35,433 nucleotides of DNA from Myxococcota bacterium (GTDB taxonomy: Bacteria > Myxococcota_A > Polyangia > JAAYKL01), in assembly GCA_030065855.1 (NCBI GenBank), contig JASJCT010000093.1, positions 1 through 35,433 on the forward strand. Reading direction: 5' to 3'. The position numbers and the translations under genes were made by a program. Below the pieces are notes generated by a model. It was not told where the DNA came from, did no database searches, and saw only the letters and a list, made by a program, of their open reading frames with translations. The number at the start of each line of letters is the position of its first letter. The stretch's first letter is position 1. Positions 1-8,875 of this stretch are shown here, in pieces.

Positions 1-21
1 TTACAATGCTGGGTAAAAGAC

Positions 22-118
22 CTCCCCCTTTGGCAAAGGGGGTTGGGGGGATTTCGTCTTTTCCCCTGGCATTGCGAGGTGACAAAATCCCCCTCCCCCC
101 CTTTTTCAAGGGGGAATC
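22..118. repeat. Double hairpin repeat (REP/MITE-like)
   Basis: Two C-rich/G-rich hairpins face each other. The first has a perfect 8-bp stem at 24-31 and 35-42 around the loop GGC. The second has a 7-bp stem at 97-103 and 108-114. The outer segments (about 22-54 and 86-117) are imperfect reverse complements, each ending with ATTT or AAAT on the inner side. It lies upstream of the response regulator gene. It could be a mobile palindromic repeat or the terminator of a gene left of the window. Confidence 0.6.
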
Positions 119-220
119 TACTAACTTAACCCGACTAATAACGTTTGACATGGTACTAGCTTACCCACGGTTAACTTGTTGGCCTGGCGCAATGGTCTTT
201 GGCCTCGTATAGTATTGGGG

Positions 221-1603
221 ATGGCCCAAAACTGTATTCTATTTGTCGAGGACGATCCATCTGGTAGGGAGATGGGGACGTTCAATCTGGAACGGGCTGG
301 ATACGAGGTCGACGCTGCAGTGAGCGGGGAGCAGGCGCTGTCCCTTTTTGACAGAGATCGGCATGCACTGGTGATAACAGACGTGCGCATGCCCGGCATG
401 TCCGGTATGGATTTGATGTCCCGGATCAAAACCCTGGCTCCAGACATGCCTGTCCTCGTGATTACGGCCTATGCCGACGTCGACTTGGCCGTGACCGCAA
501 TGAAGGCCGGCGCGATTGACTTCATCGGCAAGCCCTTTAATCGGGATCATCTCCTGCTGACGGTGAAAAAGGCCATCGAGAGCACCCGGTTGCGCAAGGA
601 AGTCCACGACCTGCGCATTCGAGCGAGCGGGGTGGAACGCCCCATGATCTACCAGTCCAAATCCATGCAACGTACCGTGGATATTGTGGATCGGGTGGCC
701 CGGTCAGATGCGACGATTCTCATCACCGGCGAAAGTGGCACTGGCAAGGAGCTCATTGCGAGGAGGATTCACGTCCTGAGCGATCGAGCGGAAAAGCCGT
801 TTATCGCGCTCAACCTCGCGGCCATGCCTGCTGAATTGCTCGAATCCGAGCTGTTTGGCCATGAGAAGGGTGCCTTTACCGGCGCCAGCAAATCCCGCCC
901 GGGTCGCTTCAGGCAAGCCAGCCGGGGCACCTTGTTTCTCGACGAGGTGGCAGAACTACCTTACGGCCTGCAGGGCAAGCTGCTTCGCGTGCTACAGGAA
1001 CGGGTCGTCGACGTGGTCGGATCTGACATCCCGGTCGAGGTGGATGTGCGCGTGGTCGCGGCGACGAATCGGGATCTTCAATCAGAGGTGGCCGAGGGGA
1101 AATTCCGCGAGGACCTTTTTTACCGCATCAACGTCGTCGAAGTTCAAGTGCCACCCCTGCGCGACCGCATGGAGGATATTGACCTCCTCGCGCGGTATTT
1201 CATCGATCAATATGCCCCGAGGAAGGGTCTCGGTGTGTCCGACAAGCTGATGGACGTGTTGCGGGCCCAGCCGTGGCCAGGCAATGTTCGAGAGTTAGAA
1301 AACGCGTGTCAACGGTTGGCAATACTGGCGACTGGCGATTGGGTGTCTAGCGACGACCTCCCCCGCGGTTATGCGAGACATAGTGGCGGGGTGCCTGGTT
1401 CGGGGAATCCGAACGAAACCGCGGACTGGCCTCCCCTTCCCGAAGACGGGCTCTCTCTGATCGACTTGGAACGGCGGGTCATCGAGCGGGTCCTCTCCCT
1501 CAAAGGCGGCAACGTGAGCCAAGCGGCCTTGTACCTCAAGATACCCCGGCACGTGCTCGCCTATCGAATGGAAAAATATGGCATCCGTCGGCAAGGGCGA
1601 TAA
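221..1603 (+). CDS. NtrC-family sigma-54-dependent response regulator
   Basis: A 460-residue transcriptional activator with the classic three-domain plan. The N-terminal receiver (about 1-120) has acidic residues D11 and D12, phospho-acceptor D54 (ITDVRMPG), T82 and K104. The AAA+ sigma-54 interaction domain (about 142-380) has Walker A GESGTGKE at 170-177, GAFTGA at 217-222 and Walker B TLFLDE at 237-242. A Fis-type helix-turn-helix closes the protein (about 420-457). An upstream in-frame start at 176 would add 15 residues ahead of the receiver, so the ATG at 221 is preferred. The 3' end overlaps the downstream histidine kinase gene by 26 bp, so the two are very probably a cognate pair. It should activate sigma-54 promoters on phosphorylation; the targets are not visible here. 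Confidence 0.95.
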   Translation: MAQNCILFVEDDPSGREMGTFNLERAGYEVDAAVSGEQALSLFDRDRHALVITDVRMPGMSGMDLMSRIKTLAPDMPVLVITAYADVDLAVTAMKAGAIDFIGKPFNRDHLLLTVKKAIESTRLRKEVHDLRIRASGVERPMIYQSKSMQRTVDIVDRVARSDATILITGESGTGKELIARRIHVLSDRAEKPFIALNLAAMPAELLESELFGHEKGAFTGASKSRPGRFRQASRGTLFLDEVAELPYGLQGKLLRVLQERVVDVVGSDIPVEVDVRVVAATNRDLQSEVAEGKFREDLFYRINVVEVQVPPLRDRMEDIDLLARYFIDQYAPRKGLGVSDKLMDVLRAQPWPGNVRELENACQRLAILATGDWVSSDDLPRGYARHSGGVPGSGNPNETADWPPLPEDGLSLIDLERRVIERVLSLKGGNVSQAALYLKIPRHVLAYRMEKYGIRRQGR

Positions 1604-2699
1604 TAGACCGGTACCCAGGCGCTTGGTCACGCTTTTTCAGCGGTTTTCCTCAATAGGCGTGATCCTCGGCGTGCTCGTGCCGATTGCAGTGATTACCGCT
1701 ATTCACTACGGTACATCCCACGAACACCACTGGGTGCACGATGTCATGCGACGCGCGTATTACCTACCAATCGTGGTTGCGGCCATCCGGATGGGCCTTT
1801 TGGGTGGCCTCGCAAGCGCGACCCTCGTCACTGGCGTGTATGTGCCCCATGCCTTTCTGGTTCATCATCACTTTGATCCAGCGCGCAACCTCGAAAAAAT
1901 CCTTGAAATCGCCCTTTATTACACCGTTGCCGTGGTGGCCGGGTATCTTTCGGATCGGGAAAACCAGCGCAATGCCGAGTTGCAGCAGGCACTCGACGAG
2001 CAACAATCGCTGACAAAACAACTCGTTCGGGCAGGTCGCCTAAGCGCCTTGGGCGAGGTGGTGGCCGGCATTGCCCACGAGATAAAGAACCCGCTGCACG
2101 CCTTGGCAGGTACTGCCGAAATCGTAGACCCGATCATTCCCCAGGACGCAAACGAGCGCCGAATGTGGGACATTCATCGGCGGGAGATCGAGCGGCTCGG
2201 GCGGGTAGCGGAACAGTTCCTCTCCTTTGCCAAGCCAAAGCCGATAAAAACCGAGCCCATTGACCTGGTGGTGGTGGCAAAGCGCTTTGTAACATTGGTC
2301 GACGCGCAAGCGAGGCAGAAGGGAATACAAATTTCGATAGCCAAAACGAGCGAATCGACCACCGTCTTTGGGGATCTGGATCAGCTCGCTCAGATCTGCC
2401 TCAATATCGCCGTGAACGCCATTAAAGCCATGGATGACCACGTGGGTGGGCAAATAGAAATTCGCATGGGTCGGGAAACCCTAAAGGGCAAGTCAATGGC
2501 CTTTTTACGTATCGAAAACAACGGCCCGGCCATTGACGAGGTCAACCTAGAGCATCTATTTGATCCGTTTCACTCTGGCGGTGACGGCGCCGGGCTCGGC
2601 CTGTCCATATCGTCCCAGATCGCCGAGCAACACAGCGGGTTCATCGAAGCAGAAAATACGGACATGGGCGTGGCTTTTACCCTATACTTACCGACGTAG
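1578..2699 (+). CDS. Membrane sensor histidine kinase with His-rich extracytoplasmic loops
   Basis: A 373-residue sensor kinase. About four hydrophobic segments lie between residues 24 and 124. A short coiled segment (126-150) leads to the DHp domain with the H-box AHEIKNP (H167). The catalytic ATPase domain shows an N-box (NIAVNAIKAM), ENNGP, an F-box (FDPFHSGG) and GAGLGLSIS. There is no PAS, HAMP or receiver domain. The two predicted non-cytoplasmic loops are rich in histidine (H43, 48, 50, 51, 54 and H91, 96, 97, 98), which suggests metal sensing; that ligand is inference. The ATG at 1578 overlaps the end of the regulator gene, which implies translational coupling. An 11-bp hairpin follows the stop codon. 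Confidence 0.93.
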   Translation: MASVGKGDNRPVPRRLVTLFQRFSSIGVILGVLVPIAVITAIHYGTSHEHHWVHDVMRRAYYLPIVVAAIRMGLLGGLASATLVTGVYVPHAFLVHHHFDPARNLEKILEIALYYTVAVVAGYLSDRENQRNAELQQALDEQQSLTKQLVRAGRLSALGEVVAGIAHEIKNPLHALAGTAEIVDPIIPQDANERRMWDIHRREIERLGRVAEQFLSFAKPKPIKTEPIDLVVVAKRFVTLVDAQARQKGIQISIAKTSESTTVFGDLDQLAQICLNIAVNAIKAMDDHVGGQIEIRMGRETLKGKSMAFLRIENNGPAIDEVNLEHLFDPFHSGGDGAGLGLSISSQIAEQHSGFIEAENTDMGVAFTLYLPT

Positions 2700-2726
2700 T
2701 ACCACTTGGTCACTTCAAGTGGTACT
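2698..2726 (+). terminator. Perfect 11-bp inverted repeat after the kinase gene
   Basis: The arms at 2698-2708 and 2716-2726 are perfect reverse complements around a 7-nt loop and begin inside the kinase stop codon. No T-tract follows, so it may be a weak or factor-dependent terminator or an mRNA 3'-end stabiliser rather than a canonical intrinsic terminator. Confidence 0.55.
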
Positions 2727-2843
2727 GGGATATGGCTTCGGGATGTCATCCAGCTTGTGATATGGTGTCTTAGATTGCAGCGCGCTCCTGGAGCGCTCGG
2801 CCGAGGCAGTACAAGAGGTAAGGGGCGTTACAGTTTTTTAACG

Positions 2844-3764
2844 ATGAAGTGGCTCATTAAAAATCCAGCACCATCTGATAAACGAAAAAAGAAATGGGGT
2901 GATTACCATTTTGGAAGATCGTTAACCAAATACTTAACACGTCTGGGCCTTAAAGTATCAACTGATTATCAGCCACACTGGGATAACAAGAAAAAAAGTG
3001 ATATTGTATTGGTACTCAGAGGGATGTATTCACATCAGCGAACAGCTGCTAACAGAAACGCTTTGCATGTCTTATGGAATATCAGCCATCCCGAGAGTGT
3101 CAGCCTTGAAGAATACCAATCCTATGACCTGGTTTTTGTTGCATCGAACGAGTGGGCAGTAAGGTTGAAAGAACTGATTTCAGTACCTGTTTTTGCTTTG
3201 CTTCAATGCACAGATGCTGAAGCCTTCTATCAGCGACCATTGAAAAACAACAAACAAAGAGAGGGGGTTGTTTTTGTAGGTAACTCGCGCGGTGTCCCGC
3301 GCTATGGTATTCTCTGGGCCATTGAACTTGGAATAGATGTCAGTATATGGGGAAGAGATTGGCGACGATTTGTTGATTACCGATATATTAAAGGCAATTA
3401 TTTGGACAATAAAAAACTAGGGCAGCTTTACTCCAGCTCAAGTGTATCTCTCAATGATCACTGGGATGATATGAAAAACTGCGGTTTCATCAACAATAGA
3501 GTGTTTGATGCACTGGCATGTGGATTACCTATAATATCTGACTATCACGAATCTCTACATAAATTGTTTCCTTCGGAGATCATGTACTATCGAAACCGAG
3601 ATGAATTGAGAGCATGTTTTAACAAGATTGCTACGTCGTATCCCGATGTGCTAGAAAAAACAAATGCGGCGAGAGAACGTGTGGTTGAACGTTATACGTT
3701 TGCCAATCGAGCCAATTCGCTGTCTGAAAAAGTGATCGGCTTGCTAAAAGAACGCAAAAATTGA
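2844..3764 (+). CDS. CgeB-like glycosyltransferase (group 1 type)
   Basis: A 306-residue protein resembling cytosolic GT-B glycosyltransferases of the CgeB/Glyco_trans_1_2 kind. The N-terminal half contains LRGMYSH, then WNISHPESVSLEEY and LVFVASNEWA. The C-terminal half has NDHWDDMKNCGFINNR followed by FDALACGLPIISD, the acceptor/donor-site signature of this group. The ATG at 2844 (MKWLIKN) is chosen because upstream codons from 2706 are basic, unstructured and overlap the hairpin after the kinase gene. No strong ribosome binding site is visible; GAGGTAAGGGG lies rather far upstream. Base composition is clearly more AT-rich than its neighbours, which suggests acquisition. It converges on the minus-strand glycosyltransferase operon. 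Sugar donor and acceptor are unknown. Confidence 0.8.
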   Translation: MKWLIKNPAPSDKRKKKWGDYHFGRSLTKYLTRLGLKVSTDYQPHWDNKKKSDIVLVLRGMYSHQRTAANRNALHVLWNISHPESVSLEEYQSYDLVFVASNEWAVRLKELISVPVFALLQCTDAEAFYQRPLKNNKQREGVVFVGNSRGVPRYGILWAIELGIDVSIWGRDWRRFVDYRYIKGNYLDNKKLGQLYSSSSVSLNDHWDDMKNCGFINNRVFDALACGLPIISDYHESLHKLFPSEIMYYRNRDELRACFNKIATSYPDVLEKTNAARERVVERYTFANRANSLSEKVIGLLKERKN

Positions 3765-3882
3765 AAAGAGAAACTGTATTATACTTGTTTGTTCTTTGGG
3801 GAGTATTTGCCTTTCCGCCTTTCATGCTTCAGATTTGTTCGAATAGGGGGCAGTGAAATGGCGATCTTTCGCACTGGACCCC

Positions 3883-5007
3883 TTAACAAAAACTGTCGCC
3901 AGCACTTGCTTCTCGGTAGATGTCTAGGTATTTCTCACTAACTGTCGACCAGCTCATCTGCTCTGCCAGGAGGCGCGACTGAGCACCGTGTGCTGCCAGG
4001 TGTCCTGGGTTCTCCCTGTAGCTCAAGAGGGCCTGGCGCAACGCAGCTGCGTTGGCCTTTTCAACGATGTGTCCGTTGCCCTTTATGAGCTCATCACTCC
4101 CCCCCACATCTGTAACGATGACCGGAAGAGCGCATGCCATGGCTTCCAGTACGGCATTGCTCATGCCTTCGTTCAACGACGGCAAGACAAAAACGTCTGC
4201 GCACTGAAGACAATCCCGTACCTCTTTGCGATTCTTTTTGCCCGCAAACACAACATTTACTTTGATATCTCTTGCCAGCGCCTGGAGCTCGGAGCAGAGA
4301 TTGCCATCCCCAATCAGGTTCAGCTCAAATCCCTCCAGCCGTTCAAGGGCCTGAATCAAGTAGCGATATCCCTTCCGCGCAATCAACCTTCCGGTCGAAA
4401 CGATTGAAATCGGTCCTCGCGACACCTTTTTCTGTGCAGGGGTAAAAAAACACGTGTCCACACCATTGGGAATCACATCGATGCGCTGACCAGGAGCGGA
4501 CCTTTGCGCCAGTGTTTTCAGTCCATCTGAATTAGCGACAACGCGGGCCGCATCGCTCCAGATTTTCTGGCTCATCCGCTTGAAAATAAATCGATCTAGT
4601 TTCTCAAATCTCTGATTATAAAAGGGCACGTCACTCCCTCTGAGCGAAATGATATACGGTAGCTTGAGATGTCGAGCGATATACCCGCAAGGGATACCAA
4701 AAAACGCGTGCACCAGGTCATAGGGGTGATCTTCTAGCAATTTTTTCGAAGTGCGATACGCCCTGAGTGAGTAGGTGAGCAGGTCTCTGTTTGTTTGGTA
4801 GTGAAGATTGCCTTTCTTTCCAATATCCAAATAGTGGACAGTGGCATTGCGAGTGGCAGGAACCACTTTGGTGCCTTCAATCGATGCGGTCACCAAATCC
4901 AAGGTTAAATCTGATGCTTTAGAAAATGCCTGCAGCAGAAAGAACGTCGCATTGCCTGCCCCACCGCCAAGGGGCGGGTACTCGTAGTTGAGCATAAGCA
5001 CGCGCAT
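3883..5007 (-). CDS. GT4-family glycosyltransferase
   Basis: A 374-residue GT-B retaining glycosyltransferase. The N-terminal Rossmann-like half starts MRVLMLNYEYPPLGGGAGN, typical of GT4 enzymes acting on lipid-linked or surface glycans. RLIARKGYRYLIQAL precedes the nucleotide-sugar domain. The E-x7-E signature is seen in LNEGMSNAVLEAMACALPVI, followed by VTDVGGSDEL. No signal peptide or transmembrane helix is evident, so it should act at the cytoplasmic face. It is the last gene of a three-gene minus-strand operon, beginning 4 bp after the GT2 stop. The product could be a capsule, exopolysaccharide or O-antigen sugar; the sequence does not say which. Confidence 0.92.
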   Translation of the reverse strand: MRVLMLNYEYPPLGGGAGNATFFLLQAFSKASDLTLDLVTASIEGTKVVPATRNATVHYLDIGKKGNLHYQTNRDLLTYSLRAYRTSKKLLEDHPYDLVHAFFGIPCGYIARHLKLPYIISLRGSDVPFYNQRFEKLDRFIFKRMSQKIWSDAARVVANSDGLKTLAQRSAPGQRIDVIPNGVDTCFFTPAQKKVSRGPISIVSTGRLIARKGYRYLIQALERLEGFELNLIGDGNLCSELQALARDIKVNVVFAGKKNRKEVRDCLQCADVFVLPSLNEGMSNAVLEAMACALPVIVTDVGGSDELIKGNGHIVEKANAAALRQALLSYRENPGHLAAHGAQSRLLAEQMSWSTVSEKYLDIYREASAGDSFC

Positions 5008-5011
5008 CTCT

Positions 5012-6073
5012 TTACTCGGGGCTTTTTTCAGATGCCGGACTGCACGGACGCTTATCTATAATTTTTCGAATATGATAGACTGGCTTTTCCTGTGACTCGT
5101 GATAAACGCGCATGAGTATCTCGGCGATAACGCCCGTGAGCAACGTCTGAAAAGCGACGAGAAAAATCATAGAAGAAAGAAGGATAAACGGCGATCTGAT
5201 GAATGATGTGCCAAACACAAACTTGTGGATAAAGAGTCCGGTCATTGAGCAGATGCCCAGAAACGCGACAAAGAGTGCAATCTTACCAAAAAAATAGATG
5301 GGTTTTGTGGCGTAGCTGAGCATGTATTTGAGGGTGATGAGATCGAGCAATACCTTGATCACCCGGCTAAGTCCATAGCTTGTCTTGCCGAATTGGCGGG
5401 GATGGTGTTGGACGACCACTTCCTCTACGTTGCCACCTATCATATGCGCGTAAATGGCAATGAACCGGTGTGTCTCTCCGTAGAGCTTGACTTCTTTGAT
5501 GATCTCCTTGCGATATGCCTTAAGAGAGCAACCGAGGTCGTGAATCGGGAGCCCACTGATTTTTCGGATGAGTTTATTCGCAACCCACGAGGGGAAATTC
5601 CTGAGCAGTGCGTTGTCTTTTCGTTCTTTACGCCATCCACTTACGATATCCGCGCCACTGTCAATGCGTGCTATCAGCTTGGGAATGTCAGTTGGATCGT
5701 TTTGCAGGTCGCTATCCATAATGACAATAATCTCCCCACTCGCACAATCGATACCCGCAGCTGTTGCGCCACTTTGTCCGAAATTCCGCCTGAGAAGAAT
5801 GCCCGTGACAGCACTGTTTTTTTCTGCGAGCTCGGCAATGATCTCTGGGGACTCATCCTCGGAACCATCATCGACATAAATCACTTCATAGGGGCGACGT
5901 TCCAAAGACATGGCCTCGACAATTTTTTGATGGAGCATCGGAAGTGAGGCTTCTTCGTTATATACCGGCAACACTATGGAAATAATCGCTTTTGTCGAGG
6001 GGACAGCCCCCCTTGGTGGGGGGACAGGCGGGGGTATAGTTCCCCTGGGAGGAGGTAGGGGGTGGTCCTTCAT
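5012..6073 (-). CDS. GT2 family glycosyltransferase, polyprenyl-phosphate type
   Basis: A 353-residue protein of the dolichyl/undecaprenyl-phosphate mannosyltransferase-like (DPM1/ArnC/GtrB) group. The GT-A domain has ISIVLPVYNEE, YVDDGSEDES, the DxD motif MDSDLQNDP and GWRKERKD. Two C-terminal hydrophobic helices (about residues 257-335) anchor it in the membrane. It probably loads a sugar onto undecaprenyl phosphate for the membrane glycosyltransferase encoded upstream. The ATG at 6073 overlaps the upstream stop codon as ATGA, the usual sign of translational coupling; an upstream start at 6097 is possible. Between this start and the GT domain lies an unusual Pro/Arg/Gly-rich stretch with PPPRGTI and PPPRGAV repeated, encoded by C/G-tract palindromic DNA. 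Confidence 0.93.
   Translation of the reverse strand: MKDHPLPPPRGTIPPPVPPPRGAVPSTKAIISIVLPVYNEEASLPMLHQKIVEAMSLERRPYEVIYVDDGSEDESPEIIAELAEKNSAVTGILLRRNFGQSGATAAGIDCASGEIIVIMDSDLQNDPTDIPKLIARIDSGADIVSGWRKERKDNALLRNFPSWVANKLIRKISGLPIHDLGCSLKAYRKEIIKEVKLYGETHRFIAIYAHMIGGNVEEVVVQHHPRQFGKTSYGLSRVIKVLLDLITLKYMLSYATKPIYFFGKIALFVAFLGICSMTGLFIHKFVFGTSFIRSPFILLSSMIFLVAFQTLLTGVIAEILMRVYHESQEKPVYHIRKIIDKRPCSPASEKSPE
6000..6066. repeat. G/C-tract palindromic repeat inside the GT2 N-terminus
   Basis: Runs of C and G alternate (for example CCCCCC, five bases, GGGGGG) and form overlapping small palindromes. They encode the proline-rich segment between the start codon and the catalytic domain. This resembles dispersed palindromic repeats that have landed in frame. 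No second copy of the same sequence was found in the window. Confidence 0.45.
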
Positions 6074-8094
6074 TGCTTGGACTCGCCGTATCCCCACCTC
6101 GTTTTTAAGGGGAAATGGTATTTTCGGATTTCTTCGATCTCACTCAGGGGTTTTAAGCGATAGTAGGTGGCAGGGGGGGCATACGTTTTAATCGGTCGAT
6201 AGTACAAATTGAGAGGCTTTACCGGACCTAATAAAGCGTGAACATCGTTGGCGATGTAGTAATCCAAATCCGCCTCCCTGGCCTCAATAATGGATCGCTT
6301 ATCCGCATAAAACGCGTAACACAACTTCCAACACAACACCAGATCACCAGACCTCGTACCCTCCCTTACTTTGCCCAGGCTCTTGGCCACCTTGATGTTC
6401 GCTTGTTGTGAGAGGTCATCGCTGTACAGCAGTTGGGTGTTTTGCAGAAAAGCAAATACAGCCAGGCTAGCTAGCAAGGTAGATAGCAAGATACTTGGCA
6501 CCGTAATGCCAAGACGAGGTAAGCGGGCCGCGATCCACGAAAGGAAGCGGCTGGGTATTGTCTTTCTGGATCTGACGACAACACTGATCGCCGTTGCGAC
6601 AAAGACGATGCCGGATATGCAAGCAGCCACGATGCCGATATTTTTCAATATTACCGCGCCATTAATAGCTTCCTGGCTCAGAACAAGGGCGAGCTTGCGA
6701 CTGCCATAATACTTCATGGTATCTATGTACCACCTGCGAAAGGTCTCATCTGCTATCAGCTTCTCTCCGAAGTAGAAGGCAACGGCCCCGATGGCGAGGA
6801 TTGCCAGACCGATGAGGCATCCGGTCAGAATGACGGCACTCATTTTTTCAATAGCTGCAACCCTCTGAAACACGATCAATAACTTTCTAAAACCACCTCC
6901 GTGCGCTGCGAAACGAAGGGCATCCACTACAAGGACGGTGAACGTTAGACAAAAGATCATATAGATGGGAACCACATAGTAGCGATGGGGAATAAAGAGA
7001 TTCCGCAACACAATGTAGTTGACCGCATGCCCAATCGCAAAAACGAACAGGATGATTTGAAAAGATTCATAATATGAGATTTGGCTGCGCACTGATTTTC
7101 TCTGTAAATAGATAAATTTTGGCAGCAGATAAAGTGAGCCAGCAATACCTCCCCAGAATGAGACCGCACCAAAGTCGGCTAGGGTGCGATGCCAAACGGT
7201 TTCAAATCCATTAAATCCTTCGACAAAGGTCGCCCAAAGGCCGCCATCCAGGATTGGTTTGTTGCCCTTTATCATAAAAACGAAGATTTTCTTAAGATCC
7301 ATATCGGCAAACAGAATAAGGCCTGACAGCGTCATCAGGACGATGACGGTGAGCAGAAGAAAATAAAGGAATTTATCCTTTTTTTCGCTAAATTGCCGAT
7401 CGATAAATGGGTATATGGCTACAACGGGAAGGGCGATAAGAAAGTAGTTCATCTTGCCCCCCAAGCTGAGCAGTCCAGCAAGGCCGGCGATAATCCCTGT
7501 CCGGAGCCAAACACTTCTTTGGGAACGCATCAAACCGGTCGCTGTTACCAGGAAAAGTGCTTGGTAAAATAGTGAGAAGGTCTCTGCCTGTGGCTTCGTG
7601 GCATAGAAAACCGTGAAGAACGCATAGGTAAACAGAAAGGTAAACACCAACACAGCAAATGGGGTTTGCCGCAGGCAGAAGAGACATACCAAAATGTAGG
7701 CGACAATTAAATGAGCGAGCACAAAATACCGCGCAGTTTTTAATCTGACAGTAAAATCAGCGCTATCAACGACTGAATAGATGCCGGCCAACAGCAGTGC
7801 ACTTAATGGAGACTCGTAACGAAGAATACTCCCCCGGTTTCCTTTAGGATTCGATGGTGTCGCATCCCAATCCACAAATTCTGTCAGGGGGTCCCGGTAG
7901 CGGACGATATTATAGGCAACTTCGATACTCTTTGCGTTCTTCATGCAATGATCCGCTAATAACGGATTTTTAAGGGTCCTGCCCCCGAGATAGATGAGCG
8001 AAAAAACCCCTAGGAGAACAGCGAGGAAGGGATACGCGCGCTTGACCCAATGCAGGGCTGCGGTCGAGAGTTTTTTTTCTGAATATCCAGTCAA
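6070..8094 (-). CDS. Large integral membrane glycosyltransferase-like protein (GT39/ArnT-like)
   Basis: A 674-residue polytopic membrane protein with roughly ten or more hydrophobic helices. An N-terminal helix is followed by a loop containing DHCMKNAKSIEVAYNI and by RYESPLSALLLAGIYS, an arrangement like the first periplasmic loop of GT39/ArnT-type enzymes that take sugars from polyprenyl phosphates. The C-terminal part (after about 560) is soluble and presumably periplasmic. It heads the operon with the GT2 and GT4 genes; the GT2 enzyme could supply its lipid-linked sugar. The reading frame opens with TTG at 8094 and no good ribosome binding site is visible, so the start is uncertain. Family assignment rests on topology and context rather than a decisive motif. 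Confidence 0.7.
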   Translation of the reverse strand: MTGYSEKKLSTAALHWVKRAYPFLAVLLGVFSLIYLGGRTLKNPLLADHCMKNAKSIEVAYNIVRYRDPLTEFVDWDATPSNPKGNRGSILRYESPLSALLLAGIYSVVDSADFTVRLKTARYFVLAHLIVAYILVCLFCLRQTPFAVLVFTFLFTYAFFTVFYATKPQAETFSLFYQALFLVTATGLMRSQRSVWLRTGIIAGLAGLLSLGGKMNYFLIALPVVAIYPFIDRQFSEKKDKFLYFLLLTVIVLMTLSGLILFADMDLKKIFVFMIKGNKPILDGGLWATFVEGFNGFETVWHRTLADFGAVSFWGGIAGSLYLLPKFIYLQRKSVRSQISYYESFQIILFVFAIGHAVNYIVLRNLFIPHRYYVVPIYMIFCLTFTVLVVDALRFAAHGGGFRKLLIVFQRVAAIEKMSAVILTGCLIGLAILAIGAVAFYFGEKLIADETFRRWYIDTMKYYGSRKLALVLSQEAINGAVILKNIGIVAACISGIVFVATAISVVVRSRKTIPSRFLSWIAARLPRLGITVPSILLSTLLASLAVFAFLQNTQLLYSDDLSQQANIKVAKSLGKVREGTRSGDLVLCWKLCYAFYADKRSIIEAREADLDYYIANDVHALLGPVKPLNLYYRPIKTYAPPATYYRLKPLSEIEEIRKYHFPLKTRWGYGESKQ

Positions 8095-8325
8095 TCCAAT
8101 ACCTTAAAACAAATTACAGCATCGTTGTATACCCCCTATCATTTGTCAAGAGCGCCCATCTGGAAAGGACCGGGACATTCGAAAAGAATTCCTTAGTGAA
8201 GATGTGCAAAAAGTCCGCGACCCTTCCTAAATGCGACAGAATGCAGAGAATATGATAGGTATTTGCAAGGTAAGCTGTGATCGAACCAGGCGTCCCGTAT
8301 TGCGGTGATGGTCTAGGAGGTCAGG

Positions 8326-8874
8326 ATGATATCCTTACAGGGATTCAGAAAGCGAAACTCAGGCATCGTCTTTTTATTGTTCGCCTGTCTTTTGGGGTGT
8401 GACACACCCCCATCGACCTGGTCTATTGAACCACTAGACGGAGACACCGGGATCGATTCAGATCCAGAGACTGACACAGGAGCAGATGCAGATACAGATA
8501 CGGATGTAGACGTCGATTCTGATACAGATACAGACACGGATATAGATGCCGATGCAGATACAGATGTTGATACGGATACGGACATAGATACGGATACGGA
8601 CATAGATACGGATACGGATACCGACAGCGATAGTGACAGTGATACGGATACGGATACCGACGAAACGCTTAATTGTATGGAGGGGTTGGCGTGCTTTGCC
8701 GAGATATCCGACATCTTTTCCTGTCTTTCAAAGGTAGATGATGAAAGCAGGGCAATACTCATGGACGTCGTGATATGCGCCTTTGGGGGTGGCTGCCTGC
8801 TGTCTGAGGATATGATTGGGTGCCTGTGGGAGGAATGCAACAGAGAAATGTTGGCGTGCTTTTTGGATAGCTAG
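8326..8874 (+). CDS. Lipoprotein with Asp-Thr linker and eight-cysteine C-terminal domain
   Basis: A 182-residue predicted lipoprotein. Residues 1-25 form a type II signal peptide with lipobox LLGC (lipidated C25). Residues about 44-113 are almost purely Asp, Thr, Ser and Ala in a D-x alternation, a flexible acidic linker. The C-terminal 65 residues carry eight cysteines (pattern CMEGLAC, SC, VICAFGGGC, GCLWEEC, AC) and look like a small disulfide-bonded helical domain. AGGAGGT precedes the ATG at good spacing. No enzymatic motif is present; it is probably a surface-displayed binding or structural module. It converges on the next gene with 1 bp between stop codons. Confidence 0.85.
   Translation: MISLQGFRKRNSGIVFLLFACLLGCDTPPSTWSIEPLDGDTGIDSDPETDTGADADTDTDVDVDSDTDTDTDIDADADTDVDTDTDIDTDTDIDTDTDTDSDSDSDTDTDTDETLNCMEGLACFAEISDIFSCLSKVDDESRAILMDVVICAFGGGCLLSEDMIGCLWEECNREMLACFLDS
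8455..8664 (+). repeat. Asp-Thr codon repeat (linker of lipoprotein)
   Basis: Imperfect 6-bp periodic DNA (GAYACN-type units) encodes the acidic linker. The antisense strand therefore reads as an artificial Ser-Val repeat. Synonymous variation between units suggests the repeat is old or kept at protein level. Confidence 0.85.
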
Positions 8875-8875
8875 T

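Noticed and set aside
145..213. Promoter pair TTGACA (145-150) with TATAGT (208-213) before the response regulator
   Set aside because: The spacing is far too long for one promoter, and no matching -10 or -35 partner was found for either box.
8228..8256. Promoter with TATGAT at 8251 before the first Asp-Thr lipoprotein
   Set aside because: The -10 is good but the sequence 17 bp upstream has almost no -35 match, so I did not list it as a feature.
8455..8664. CRISPR-like array in the periodic DNA
   Set aside because: The repeat unit is 6 bp with no spacers; it is a coding linker.
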